Source: Tranquillimonas sp964472855 (GTDB lineage: Bacteria > Pseudomonadota > Alphaproteobacteria > Rhodobacterales > Rhodobacteraceae). From it: a stretch of 64,000 bases of DNA. Of this stretch, positions 25,783-34,711 are shown piece by piece. The notes beneath the pieces were generated by a model, which saw nothing but the letters and a program-made list of their open reading frames with translations, was not told the origin of the DNA and searched no databases. How positions within the stretch are numbered: the stretch's first letter is position 1; the number at the start of each line of letters is the position of its first letter. The position numbers and the translations under genes were made by a program. The stretch covers positions 7,839 to 71,838 of the forward strand of contig CAYYMJ010000009.1 in the NCBI GenBank assembly GCA_964472855.1, read 5' to 3'.

Positions 25783-26961
25783 TCAAGCGCCGAGTGCCGC
25801 GACGCCGGGTAGCGTCTTGCCCTCCATCCACTCCAGAAAGGCGCCGCCCGCGGTCGAGACATAGCTGAACGCGTCCGCGACCCCGGCCTTGTTCAGCGCC
25901 GCCACCGTGTCGCCGCCCCCGGCAACCGAGGTCAGGCTGCCGGCGCGGGTCAGCCGCGCGGCCTCTTGCGCGGCGGCGGTCGTGGCGACGTCGAAGGGCG
26001 CGATCTCGAACGCCCCCAGCGGCCCGTTCCAGACCAGCGTGCGGCATTCGGCCATGATGCTGGAAATGCGCGCAACCGACCGCGGCCCGGCATCCAGGAT
26101 CATCGCGTCGGGCGGGCAGGCGTCGACCGGCAAGGTCTGGGTGTCGGCATGGGCGCGAAACGCCTGCGCCACCACGATGTCGCGCGGCAGAACGATGCGG
26201 CAGGCGGTTTCGGCCGCGCGGGCCAGAATATCCCGCGCCGTGTCGGCAAGATCGTGCTCGCACAGGCTCTGGCCAACCTCGACCCCCCGGGCGGCCAGAA
26301 ACGTGTTGGCCATGCCGCCGCCAATGATCAGCCAGTCGACCTTGCGCGTGAGATTGGCCAGCAGGTCCAGCTTGGTCGATACCTTGGCCCCCCCGACCAC
26401 CGCCGCCACCGGGCGCCGCGGCGTGCCCAGCGCCGCCTCGAGCGCCTGCAGCTCGGCCTGCATCAGGCGCCCGGCACAGCACGGCAGCAGCCGCGCCACC
26501 CCGGTGGTCGAGGCGTGGGCCCGGTGCGCCGCCGAAAAGGCATCGTTGCAAAAGATGTCACCCAGGGCGGCCAGCTCGGCGGCCATGCCCGTGTCATTGG
26601 CGGTCTCGCGCGGGTCGAAACGGGTGTTTTCCAGCAACACGATGTCGCCTGCCGCCATCGCACCGACGGCGCCGGCCGAGTTGTCGCCGGCAAAGGTCAC
26701 GGCGCGCCCGAAGGCGGCTGTCAGCGCCGGCACCAGCTGGCTCAGCGACATGTCGGCCACCCGCTGCCCGCCGGGGCGCCCGAAATGCGCCATCAGCACC
26801 GGCTTGCCTCCGGCGGCCAGAATATCCCTGACCGAGGGCACGATCCGCGCGATTCGGGTGGCGTCGGTCACCCGGCCATCGGCAACCGGCACGTTGATAT
26901 CCACGCGCAAAAGCACCGTCTTTCCGGCCAGGTCCATGTCGTCCAGCGTCTTCCAGGGCAT
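25783..26961 (-). CDS. pgk: Phosphoglycerate kinase
   Basis: 392 aa, full length. It transfers phosphate between 1,3-bisphosphoglycerate and ADP in glycolysis, gluconeogenesis and the Calvin cycle. Marks: KTVLLRVDINVPVADGRV, the substrate motif LMAHFGRPGG, VVGGAKVSTKLDLL (nucleotide-binding), WNGPLGAFE and the C-terminal SVAGGGDTVAAL. The start ATG 26961 is preceded by a divergent 153-bp region facing the cyclophilin genes. Confidence 0.97.
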   Translation of the reverse strand: MPWKTLDDMDLAGKTVLLRVDINVPVADGRVTDATRIARIVPSVRDILAAGGKPVLMAHFGRPGGQRVADMSLSQLVPALTAAFGRAVTFAGDNSAGAVGAMAAGDIVLLENTRFDPRETANDTGMAAELAALGDIFCNDAFSAAHRAHASTTGVARLLPCCAGRLMQAELQALEAALGTPRRPVAAVVGGAKVSTKLDLLANLTRKVDWLIIGGGMANTFLAARGVEVGQSLCEHDLADTARDILARAAETACRIVLPRDIVVAQAFRAHADTQTLPVDACPPDAMILDAGPRSVARISSIMAECRTLVWNGPLGAFEIAPFDVATTAAAQEAARLTRAGSLTSVAGGGDTVAALNKAGVADAFSYVSTAGGAFLEWMEGKTLPGVAALGA

Positions 26962-27114
26962 CTTTGCTCGCTCCGTTTGCCTGACGTCTCATGTGGGCAA
27001 ACCGCCGGTCACGTCAATGGGACGCACCGCGCCGCAATCGGCGCTTTCCCTCGCGCGCCCGCCGCACTAGGTTGCCGCCCGAACCAAGGTACAAGATGCG
27101 AAAGGCCCGGCAAC

Positions 27115-27621
27115 ATGTCCGACATCAAGGACCCTGAAAACACGCTCGTGATCGAACTGAAGGACGGCAACGTCACGATCGAGCTGCTCAACGACATCGC
27201 GCCGCTGCATTGCGCCCGGATCAAGGAACTGGCCCGCGCCGGCGCCTATGACGGCGTGGTGTTCCACCGGGTGATCGACGGCTTCATGGCCCAGACCGGC
27301 GACGTGGCCAACGGCAACCGCAACGGCGATTTCAACATCCGGCTGGCTGGCACCGGCGGCTCGGACATGCCCGACCTGGCGGCCGAGTTTTCCGGCATCC
27401 CCCACGACCGGGGCACCATCGGCGCGGCGCGCTCTGCCAACCCCAACTCGGCCAACAGCCAGTTCTTCATCAACTTCTCCGACAACCATTTCCTCAACCG
27501 CCAGTATACCGTCTACGGCCGGGTGACGTCGGGGATGGAGCATGTCGATGCCATCACCCGGGGCGAGCCGCCGGCCGAGCCCGACATGATGGTCAGCGTC
27601 AAGGTGGCCGCCGATGCGTAG
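27115..27621 (+). CDS. Cytoplasmic cyclophilin-type peptidyl-prolyl isomerase
   Basis: 168 aa cyclophilin that accelerates cis-trans isomerisation of Xaa-Pro bonds. Catalytic-site marks are VVFHRVIDGFMAQTGD, NSANSQFFINF and QYTVYGRVTSGM. There is no signal peptide (MSDIKDPENTLVIEL), so it is cytoplasmic. Its 3' end overlaps a second cyclophilin gene with a signal peptide by 8 nt, suggesting a duplicated pair serving two compartments. Confidence 0.93.
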   Translation: MSDIKDPENTLVIELKDGNVTIELLNDIAPLHCARIKELARAGAYDGVVFHRVIDGFMAQTGDVANGNRNGDFNIRLAGTGGSDMPDLAAEFSGIPHDRGTIGAARSANPNSANSQFFINFSDNHFLNRQYTVYGRVTSGMEHVDAITRGEPPAEPDMMVSVKVAADA

Positions 27622-28159
27622 CCTCGCCGCCATCGCGTGCCTTGTTGCCGGGCCGGCCTTTGCCACCGGCCTGCAGATCGATGTCTCCGGCAGCGTCGCG
27701 GGCACGATCAGCATCGATCTGTTCGAAGACGTGGCCCCCGACCATGTCGCGCGCATCACCACGCTGGCGGCCGAGGGTGCCTATGACGGCGTGGTCTTCC
27801 ACCGCGTCATCGACGGCTTCATGGCCCAGACCGGCGACGTCGAGTTCGGCCGCGCCGGGGCCGACCTGTCGCGCGCCGGCACCGGCGGCAGCGCCTATCC
27901 CGACCTCAAGGCCGAATTCTCGGATGTCGCCTATGACCGCGGCGTCATCGGCATGGCCCGGGCCCGCAGCCCCGACAGCGCCAACAGCCAGTTCTTCATC
28001 ATGTTTCAGCCGGCCCCGCACCTGAACGGTCAATACACCGTCGTCGGCGCGGTCACCGACGGCATGGACATCGTTGACGCGCTCAAACGCGGCAACCCCA
28101 GAAGCGGCGCCATCGACGGCGAACATGACGTGATGGTCAAGGTCCGGGTCACCGACTAA
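27614..28159 (+). CDS. Periplasmic cyclophilin-type peptidyl-prolyl isomerase
   Basis: 181 aa cyclophilin with a signal peptide (MRSLAAIACLVAGPAFA, cleaved before TGL), so probably active in the periplasm on folding envelope proteins. Active-site marks are VVFHRVIDGFMAQTGD, DSANSQFFIMF and QYTVVGAVTDGM, very close to the preceding cytoplasmic paralogue. The start lies 8 nt upstream of the previous stop in another frame. A stop-proximal repeat element begins 8 nt after its stop. Confidence 0.92.
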   Translation: MRSLAAIACLVAGPAFATGLQIDVSGSVAGTISIDLFEDVAPDHVARITTLAAEGAYDGVVFHRVIDGFMAQTGDVEFGRAGADLSRAGTGGSAYPDLKAEFSDVAYDRGVIGMARARSPDSANSQFFIMFQPAPHLNGQYTVVGAVTDGMDIVDALKRGNPRSGAIDGEHDVMVKVRVTD

Positions 28160-28166
28160 CCCCCCA

Positions 28167-28256
28167 TCATCTTGGCATAAATATCCCCGCCGGAGGCACC
28201 CGCGGCCCGCCAGGGCCGCCACAATTACAGCTTTCGGCCCGCCAGGGCCGCCACCA
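28167..28256 (+). repeat. Stop-proximal element, copy 3, with two tandem hairpins
   Basis: Starts CATCATCTTGGCATAAATAT 8 nt after the cyclophilin stop, then CCCCGCCGGAGGC. It is followed by two near-identical hairpin units of about 35 bp, each with GCGGCCC or CGGCCC, GCCA, GGGCCGC (first near 28202, second near 28237). The second hairpin appears to be a direct tandem copy. Confidence 0.65.
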
Positions 28257-28386
28257 ATTCGCCACTGCCAAACGCCACGCCGCGCCGCCCCCCGGCCCCA
28301 CGCCGCGTCACTTGGACGTGAGGGGGGCTGTTCGGGCCGCCCCGGCACTGCCACCCTTCCTGTCATCCAAGGGAAGGGAGACCCCG

Positions 28387-29352
28387 ATGCGCGCGATCAT
28401 TGCCGCACTTGCCGTCGCTGCCAGCAGCATGGCGGCCGCTGCCGAGCCGGAGTTCTGGAGCCGCGAGTGGCCGATCACCGACTTCAACATCACCACTGTG
28501 CCCAGCTGGACCGAGATCCTGTCGGGCGGGCCGCCCAAAGACGGGATCCCGGCCCTCAGCGATCCCGATTTCTGGACCGTGGCCGAGGAAACCAAGCTTG
28601 CCCCGCGCGAGCCGGTCATCACCGTCGAAATCGACGGCGCCCAGCCCCGGGCCTATCCGGTGCGCTATCTGACATGGCATGAAATCGTCAACGACGTCAT
28701 CGGCACCACCCCTGTGGCGGTCACGTTCTGCCCCTTGTGCAACTCGGGCATCGTCTTCGACCGCCGGCTCGACGGGCAGGTCTACAGCTTTGGCGTGTCG
28801 GGCAAGCTGCGAAACTCGGACATGGTCATGTATGACCACGAAACCGAAAGCTGGTGGCAGCAGGCGATCGGCGAAGGCATCGTCGGCGTGATGACCGGCC
28901 AAGAGCTGACCCAGCTGCCGGCCTGGATGGAAAGCTGGGCCGAATACACGGCCCGCAATCCCGACGGGCTGGTGATGAAACAACCCGACTGGCCGCGCAG
29001 CTATGGCCGCAATCCTTACGTCCACTATGACAGCTCGCGCCGGCCGTTCCTGTTCAATGGCGAGCTTCCGCCCCATGACGTTCCGGCGCTGGCCCGGGTG
29101 GTGCGTATCGACGACAATGCCTGGACGGTCGAGCGTGTCCGCGCCGAGGGCGGGGTCAGCGAACTGGGCTATGACATTTCCTGGACCGAAGGCCAGGCCT
29201 CGGCGCTGGACACCGCCAATATCGGGCAGGGCAAGGAAGTTGGCACCATCCGCGTGCGCGACGCCGCAGGCAACGACGTGCCCCACGATGTGATGTTCGC
29301 CTTTGCGTTCCACGCCTTCTTCCCCGAAGGTAACTGGATGCTGGGCAACTGA
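28387..29352 (+). CDS. DUF3179 exported protein
   Basis: 321 aa with a signal peptide (MRAIIAALAVAASSMAAAA) from ATG 28387, which has GGGAAGGGAG just upstream. It matches the DUF3179 family: YLTWHEIVNDVIGTTPVAV, then the conserved TFCPLCNSGIVFDRR with a CxxC pair, then FGVSGKLRNSDMVMYDHETE and SWWQQ. The Cys pair suggests metal or redox chemistry in the periplasm but the function of the family is not established. Transcribed alone, with a 172-bp gap to the next gene. Confidence 0.87.
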   Translation: MRAIIAALAVAASSMAAAAEPEFWSREWPITDFNITTVPSWTEILSGGPPKDGIPALSDPDFWTVAEETKLAPREPVITVEIDGAQPRAYPVRYLTWHEIVNDVIGTTPVAVTFCPLCNSGIVFDRRLDGQVYSFGVSGKLRNSDMVMYDHETESWWQQAIGEGIVGVMTGQELTQLPAWMESWAEYTARNPDGLVMKQPDWPRSYGRNPYVHYDSSRRPFLFNGELPPHDVPALARVVRIDDNAWTVERVRAEGGVSELGYDISWTEGQASALDTANIGQGKEVGTIRVRDAAGNDVPHDVMFAFAFHAFFPEGNWMLGN

Positions 29353-29524
29353 TCGGGCGCGCCGGGCCGGGGCCGGCTGCGGCGGCTGTCTGATCGGATG
29401 ACCGGCCGCGCCCGGCAGCCTCCCGCTGCCGGGTGACGGGGCCCGCCGCCCGGCGATTTTCAGGCGCCCCCCCACCCACACAGGCGCCATTGACTTTGCC
29501 GCGATCCCGGCGCCCGTTTGGGCG

Positions 29525-30433
29525 ATGCCGCCGCCCAGGGACCATATCGATTCATTCGGCTTTGTGGCGCTGGTGGGCTTCAGCCTGCTGCTGGGGTTCA
29601 ACCAGGTGGTGATCTCGGTGGTCAACGGCGGGTTGCAGCCGGTGTTTTCGGCCGGCCTGCGGTCGGGCGTTGCGGCGCTGCTCATCGCGGGCTGGATGCG
29701 CTATCGCGGCATCCCGGCCGCCATTCCGCGCCACGTGGTGCCATGGGCGCTGTTCATGGGGCTGGTGTTCGGGGCCGAGTTCCTGTGCCTGTTCATCGCG
29801 CTGGACCTGACCACCGTGTCACGCACCAGCGTGATCTTCTACACCATGCCGATCTGGGCGTCGCTGGGGGCGCATTTCCTGATCCCCGGCGACCGCATGA
29901 CCGCGCCCAAGGCGGTGGGGCTGGTGCTGGCGCTGGCCGGGGTCAGCTGGGTCATCGCCAATCGTCCGTCGTCGGGCGAGGCGTCGCTGGCCGGGGACGT
30001 GATCGCGCTGGCCGGCAGCTTTGGCTGGGCCGGAATAGCCCTGATCGTGCGCGGCACGCCGGTGCGCAGCGTGCCGCTGGAGACCCAGCTTTTGTGGCAA
30101 CTGGCCCTGTCGGGGCCGCTCTTGCTGGTTGCGGCGCTGTTCTTCGGCCCGTTCCTGCGCGACCTTGCCCCGCTGCACATGGCCGGAATGGCCTTTCAGA
30201 TCGTGGTGGTGGCCTCGGGCGGGTATCTGCTGTGGCTGTGGCTGATGGCGCGCTATCCGCCCTCGGGCGTGGTCAGCTTCAGCTTTCTCAGCCCGGTGTT
30301 CGGCGCCGGTTTCGGCTGGCTGCTGCTGGGCGAGGATCTTGGGGCCGGCATTCTGGGGCCGCTGGCGCTGGTGGCGGCGGGGCTGTATCTGATCAACCGG
30401 CCGCCGCGCCGTCAGGTGCCGCAAAAGGTCTGA
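29525..30433 (+). CDS. EamA/DMT-family permease
   Basis: 302 aa inner-membrane transporter of the drug/metabolite superfamily, with about ten helices and two EamA repeats. The first half has LFIALDLTTVSRTSVIFYTM at the end of the first repeat; the second half ends FSFLSPVFGAGFGWLLLGE. Substrate unknown, probably a metabolite or amino-acid exporter. The start is ATG 29525. Its 3' end overlaps the convergent selO gene by 22 nt. Confidence 0.87.
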   Translation: MPPPRDHIDSFGFVALVGFSLLLGFNQVVISVVNGGLQPVFSAGLRSGVAALLIAGWMRYRGIPAAIPRHVVPWALFMGLVFGAEFLCLFIALDLTTVSRTSVIFYTMPIWASLGAHFLIPGDRMTAPKAVGLVLALAGVSWVIANRPSSGEASLAGDVIALAGSFGWAGIALIVRGTPVRSVPLETQLLWQLALSGPLLLVAALFFGPFLRDLAPLHMAGMAFQIVVVASGGYLLWLWLMARYPPSGVVSFSFLSPVFGAGFGWLLLGEDLGAGILGPLALVAAGLYLINRPPRRQVPQKV

Positions 30434-31836
30434 CGCACCTCTTCTTCCGCCGCTGGCGCAGCTTCGAACGCGGGGTTGGCGGCAAAGGGGTCGGCCAGCG
30501 CTGCCTGCAACCGGGCAAAGGGGCCCATATCCCCGGCGACGGCGGCGGCGATCACCTGTTCCACGCGGTGATTGCGCGCAATGACCGCCGGATTGGCCCG
30601 CGCCATCGCCGCGTCACTGGCCGCCCGGTCCTCGCGCCCGACCCGCGCTTTCCACGCCGCGGCCCAGTCGTTGAAGGGGCCCGGATCGGCAAACTCGGCG
30701 CCGGCGCGGCCATTGGCCAGCCCGCGAAAGCAGCGGGTGAAATCGGCACCCTGATCGGCCATCAGCCGAAGCAGTCCCGCCGCCAGCGCGTCGTCGTCGT
30801 CCTGGGCGCTGACCAGCCCCAGCTTGGCCCTGAAGACATCGGTCCAGGCCGCGGAAAACAGGGGCGAAAGCCGGTTCACGCTGTCGGTGGCCAGCGCAAC
30901 CGCGCGGTCGCGATCATCGTCGATCAGCGGCAGCAGCGCGGTGGCCAACTGGGCCAGATTCCACCCGGCGATCTGCGGCTGGCGGGCATAGGCATAGCGG
31001 CCCGCGCGGTCGATCGACGAAAACACCTTGTCAGGCGCATATCCGTCGATGAACGCACAGGGGCCATAGTCGATGGTTTCGCCGGCCACCGACATGTTGT
31101 CGGTGTTCATCACCCCGTGGACAAAGCCCAGGCCCATCCACGCCGCGATCAGCCGGGCCTGCGCGGCAACAACCCGGTCCAGCAGGCCCAGCGCGCCACC
31201 GGCATCGGGATAGTGGCGGTCGATGACATGGCCGGTCAGGGCGGTCAGCGCGTCAGTATCCTTGCGGGCCGCGAAATACTGGAAGGTGCCCACGCGGATA
31301 TGGCTGGCCGCGACCCGGGTCAGCACCGCGCCGGGCAGGGCGGTTTCGCGGTAGACGGTTTCGCCGGTGGCCACGGCGGCCAGCGCCCGGGTCGTGGGCA
31401 CGCCCAGGCGGTGCATGGCCTCGGACAGCAGGTATTCGCGCAGCACCGGGCCCAGCCACGCGCGCCCGTCGCCGCTGCGGCTGAAGGGGGTGGGGCCGGC
31501 GCCCTTCAGCTGGATATCACGCCGCCGCCCCTGCCGGTCGACCACCTCGCCCAGCAGAATCGCCCGCCCGTCGCCAAGCTGTGGCACCCAGCCGCCAAAC
31601 TGGTGCCCGGCATAGGCCTGCGCCAGCGGCTCGGCCCCGTCGGGCAGACGATTGCCCGCCAGCATGGCCAGCCCCTCGGGTGCCGACAGCGCGTCGGGGT
31701 CAAGGCCAAGGCCAGCCGCCAGATCGCGGTTCAGCGCCAGCAACGCCGGCCGCGCCACCGGTTCGGGGCGCTGGCGGGCAAAGAAGCGGTCGGGCAGCCG
31801 GGCATAGCTGTTGTCAAAGGGCACATGCAGGGTCAT
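30412..31836 (-). CDS. selO: Protein adenylyltransferase SelO (YdiU/UPF0061)
   Basis: 474 aa pseudokinase-fold enzyme that transfers AMP to Ser, Thr or Tyr residues of target proteins. Marks include AYAGHQFGGWVPQLGDGRAI near the N-terminus, DIQLKGAGPTPFSRSGDGRA (nucleotide-binding), SEAMHRLGVPTTRALA, HIRVGTFQYFAAR and HGVMNTDNMSVAGETIDYGP (DFG-like metal region). The length matches the family. It follows a GNAT gene on the same strand by 39 bp and is convergent with the EamA permease. Confidence 0.93.
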   Translation of the reverse strand: MTLHVPFDNSYARLPDRFFARQRPEPVARPALLALNRDLAAGLGLDPDALSAPEGLAMLAGNRLPDGAEPLAQAYAGHQFGGWVPQLGDGRAILLGEVVDRQGRRRDIQLKGAGPTPFSRSGDGRAWLGPVLREYLLSEAMHRLGVPTTRALAAVATGETVYRETALPGAVLTRVAASHIRVGTFQYFAARKDTDALTALTGHVIDRHYPDAGGALGLLDRVVAAQARLIAAWMGLGFVHGVMNTDNMSVAGETIDYGPCAFIDGYAPDKVFSSIDRAGRYAYARQPQIAGWNLAQLATALLPLIDDDRDRAVALATDSVNRLSPLFSAAWTDVFRAKLGLVSAQDDDDALAAGLLRLMADQGADFTRCFRGLANGRAGAEFADPGPFNDWAAAWKARVGREDRAASDAAMARANPAVIARNHRVEQVIAAAVAGDMGPFARLQAALADPFAANPAFEAAPAAEEEVRQTFCGT

Positions 31837-31875
31837 GGGCCCAATGTGGGGGTTCGGGCGGCCGGCGTCCAGCGG

Positions 31876-32325
31876 TCACAGCCGGCGCGTCATCAGCTGG
31901 TATCCGCTGCGCGCCTGAAATCCCAGGCGTCGATAAAAGGCCCGCGCCCGGTCATTGTCTTGCGCCACTTCCAGATGCAGGGCCCTGACGCCGCCCTCGG
32001 CAAGGCTGGGCACCAGCCGCTGCAAGACCTCGGTGCCGATGCCGCGCCCGCGCACGCCCTCGCGGACGAAAAGCTCGTCGACACAGGCATCAAGGCCGCC
32101 AAGTTCAAGCGACCATCCGAAGGAAATCACCACATATCCGATCGGCGCCTTGGGCGGCCCGATCAGATAGGCGGCACCGTGGGGCAGACCCTTCAGCAGC
32201 GGCCCGAGCGCGGCCAGCCGCCAGGCCCGGTCGGTCTTGACCGCTTGCAGCGCGTGACAGGCCGCGACCATCGCTTCAAGCCGGTCGATGTCGTCGGGTC
32301 CGGCAAGGGTGACGGCGATGCTCAC
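31876..32325 (-). CDS. GNAT-family N-acetyltransferase
   Basis: 149 aa from GTG 32325 (VSIAVTLAGPDDIDRL). Acetyl-CoA site is ELFVREGVRGRGIGTEVLQR (RGRGIG), and the end is LEVAQDNDRARAFYRRLGF, typical of GNAT proteins. Target unknown. The GTG start overlaps the stop of the nucleoside hydrolase gene by 4 nt, which fixes the start choice and indicates coupling in a set running M20 dipeptidase, nucleoside hydrolase, GNAT, selO. Confidence 0.85.
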   Translation of the reverse strand: MSIAVTLAGPDDIDRLEAMVAACHALQAVKTDRAWRLAALGPLLKGLPHGAAYLIGPPKAPIGYVVISFGWSLELGGLDACVDELFVREGVRGRGIGTEVLQRLVPSLAEGGVRALHLEVAQDNDRARAFYRRLGFQARSGYQLMTRRL

Positions 32326-33266
32326 AATGGCAGGCGGGCCAGGCGCCGGGTCAGGAGGTCGAAAAAGCCGTTGGCGTCGACATCGCTGATGAAGGTTGCG
32401 TTGGCGGGGCGGTCGGTAACCCCCCACCAGTCGGCAACGGTCATGCCGCGGGTCAGGTCGCTGACGGTTTCGATCATGACGTTGACATGCCGCCCGCTGA
32501 ACAGATCGGGCCGGATCATATAGGCCGTGACCGCCGGGTCGTGCAGCGGCGCGCCGGCGCTGCCGTATTTGGCGACGTCGAAGCGCTCGAAAAAATCGGT
32601 CATCTCGGCGACGGCAATGCCCACCGGGCTGCCCATGGCGCGAAAGGCCGCGTTGCGTTCCGGCGTGACCAGCGCCTTGTGGGTCACGTCCAGCGGCATC
32701 ACCACAATTGGAACGCCGGATCGAAACACGATATCAGCGGCTTCCGGGTCGACGTAGATGTTGAATTCAGCCGCCGGGGTTATGTTGCCAACCTCGAAAT
32801 AGGCGCCACCCATCAGCACGATCTCGGCCACGCGGCCCACGATGTCGGGGGCGCGCCGAAAGGCGCTGGCGATGTTGGTCAGCGGCCCCAGCGCGCACAG
32901 GGTGACGCTGCCGGCGGGGTGGGTGCGCAGGCTGTCGATGATGAAATCGACCCCATGGCCCGGGGCCAGAGGCATCGTCGGGTCCGCCAGCACCGGGCCG
33001 TCAAGCCCGGTCTTGCCATGCACATGCTCGGCCGTGACCAGCGGGCGCGACAGAGGCGCGTCGCACCCGGAAAACACCGGCACGTCCGGCCGCCCGGCCA
33101 GTTCGCAGACAATGCGGGCATTCTTCTGCGTCAGCGCCAGCGGCACGTTGCCCGCCACGGCGGTGATGCCCAGAACCGTGATCTCGGCGGGGCTGGCCAG
33201 CGCCAGCAAAATCGCGACCGCGTCGTCCTGCCCGGGGTCGGTGTCGATGATGACCTTGCGCGCCAT
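32322..33266 (-). CDS. Inosine/uridine-preferring nucleoside hydrolase
   Basis: 314 aa. Hydrolyses the N-glycosidic bond of ribonucleosides to base and ribose for salvage. The calcium-binding motif IIDTDPGQDDA is at residues 6-16, followed by ITAVAGNVPLALTQKNARIV, GPLTNIASAFRR and EFNIYVDPEAADIVF, all characteristic. No signal peptide, so cytoplasmic. Base preference cannot be told. The stop overlaps the GNAT start by 4 nt; the start shares one base with the M20 dipeptidase stop. Confidence 0.93.
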   Translation of the reverse strand: MARKVIIDTDPGQDDAVAILLALASPAEITVLGITAVAGNVPLALTQKNARIVCELAGRPDVPVFSGCDAPLSRPLVTAEHVHGKTGLDGPVLADPTMPLAPGHGVDFIIDSLRTHPAGSVTLCALGPLTNIASAFRRAPDIVGRVAEIVLMGGAYFEVGNITPAAEFNIYVDPEAADIVFRSGVPIVVMPLDVTHKALVTPERNAAFRAMGSPVGIAVAEMTDFFERFDVAKYGSAGAPLHDPAVTAYMIRPDLFSGRHVNVMIETVSDLTRGMTVADWWGVTDRPANATFISDVDANGFFDLLTRRLARLPL

Positions 33267-34636
33267 CAGCCGGCTACCGCGTCAAGGATGCGGGCCCAGC
33301 TGCGCATGCCGCGATGAAAACTGCTCATGTCATATTTCTCATTGGGGCTGTGGATTTGGTCGTCGTCCTTGCCAAACCCGATGAGCATCGAATCCATGCC
33401 CAGAATGGTCTGGAAATGTCCGGCAATGGGGATCGAGCCACCGCTGCCGATATAGGCCGCCGGGCGCGGCCATTCCTGCGACAGGGCCTGGCGCGCGGCC
33501 TCGAACGCGGGATCGTCGGTCGACATCAGGCTGGCCGGGCCGGCGCCATGGTCGTGAAACGTGACGGAACAGTCTGGGGGCAGGGCATCGCGGACCATCT
33601 GGCGGAAACTCGCCCTGATCTTTTGCGGGTCCTGCCCGCCGACAAGGCGAAAGCTGACCTTGGCGCTGGCCTTGCCGGGCAGCACCGTCTTGAAGCCGTC
33701 ACCGGTATAGCCGCCCCAGATGCCGTTGATGTCGCAGGTCGGCCGCGACCACAACTGTTCCAGCATGCTGCGCCCGCGCTCGCCGGCCGGCTCTTGCAGG
33801 CCGACATTGCCCAGAAACTGTGCCGGATCAAAGTCAAGCGCGTCCCATTGCGCCTTGATTTCAGGCGGCAATTCGGAAACCCCGTCATAGAACCCCGGCA
33901 CCGTGACGCGGCCGTTTTCGTCGTGCAGGCGGCCAAGGATCGCGGTCAGCGCCCGGATCGGGTTCATCGCCGCCCCGCCGAACAGGCCCGAATGCAGGTC
34001 GCGCACCGGGCCGGTCACGGTGATGTTTTCGCCGACCAGACCGCGCAGCATGGTGGTGATGGCCGGCGTGTCGTCGCTGAAAAGCGAGGTGTCGCAGATC
34101 AGCGCGATCTCGGCCCGCAGTTCGTCGGCGTTGTCCTGCAGGAACGGCACCAGCGACGGCGAGCCTGATTCTTCCTCGCCCTCGAACAGGAAGGTGATGT
34201 TGGGCAGGCTGCCGTTCACGGCCTTCCAGGCCCGGCAGGCCTCGACAAAGGTCATCAACTGGCCCTTGTCGTCCGAAGCGCCCCGGCCGCGAATGATCTG
34301 CCCCTTGGCGGTATCTTCGACGAAGGGCTGAAAGGGGTCGTGCGACCAAAGATCAAGCGGATCAACCGGTTGCACGTCGTAGTGGCCATAAAACAGCAGG
34401 TGCCGCCCCTTGCCGCCGGTATTGCCAACCACCATCGGATGGCCGGCGGTGGGGCGCTTTTCCGCGTTGATGCCGATGCTGCGCAAATCGGCCACCAGCC
34501 AGTCGGCGGCCACCTCGCAATGTCCGGCATAGGCCGGGTCGGTCGAGATTGACGGGATCTTCAGCATCTCCATCAAACGCTCGGTGGCGTTTGCAAGGTT
34601 GTCGTCGATGTGGGAAAGAACAGCGTCGATTGTCAT
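33266..34636 (-). CDS. M20-family dipeptidase
   Basis: 456 aa metallopeptidase of the M20 (carnosinase/PepV-like) family. The metal and catalytic motifs are LLFYGHYDVQPVDP (H85, D87), GRGASDDKGQLM (bridging Asp), LFEGEEESGSPS (general-base Glu pair) and, near the end, GFGKDDDQIHSPNEKY with the last His ligand. A dimerisation lid lies between. Cytosolic, cleaving dipeptides or related amide bonds. It is the first gene of a minus-strand operon and is divergent from an exported protein gene with 75 bp between. Confidence 0.93.
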   Translation of the reverse strand: MTIDAVLSHIDDNLANATERLMEMLKIPSISTDPAYAGHCEVAADWLVADLRSIGINAEKRPTAGHPMVVGNTGGKGRHLLFYGHYDVQPVDPLDLWSHDPFQPFVEDTAKGQIIRGRGASDDKGQLMTFVEACRAWKAVNGSLPNITFLFEGEEESGSPSLVPFLQDNADELRAEIALICDTSLFSDDTPAITTMLRGLVGENITVTGPVRDLHSGLFGGAAMNPIRALTAILGRLHDENGRVTVPGFYDGVSELPPEIKAQWDALDFDPAQFLGNVGLQEPAGERGRSMLEQLWSRPTCDINGIWGGYTGDGFKTVLPGKASAKVSFRLVGGQDPQKIRASFRQMVRDALPPDCSVTFHDHGAGPASLMSTDDPAFEAARQALSQEWPRPAAYIGSGGSIPIAGHFQTILGMDSMLIGFGKDDDQIHSPNEKYDMSSFHRGMRSWARILDAVAG

Positions 34637-34711
34637 GAGGGCACCCTTTTCTGGCGTTGGGTGACACTAGCAAGCCGCCCGTGGCTGTCCAGCCGGGGCC
34701 GGGGAGGAAAG

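Noticed and set aside
29518..32523. 1001-residue plus-strand open frame across the EamA gene, selO and GNAT
   Set aside because: It is antisense to selO and the GNAT gene and off-frame with the permease. Each of these has strong family motifs; the long frame has none.
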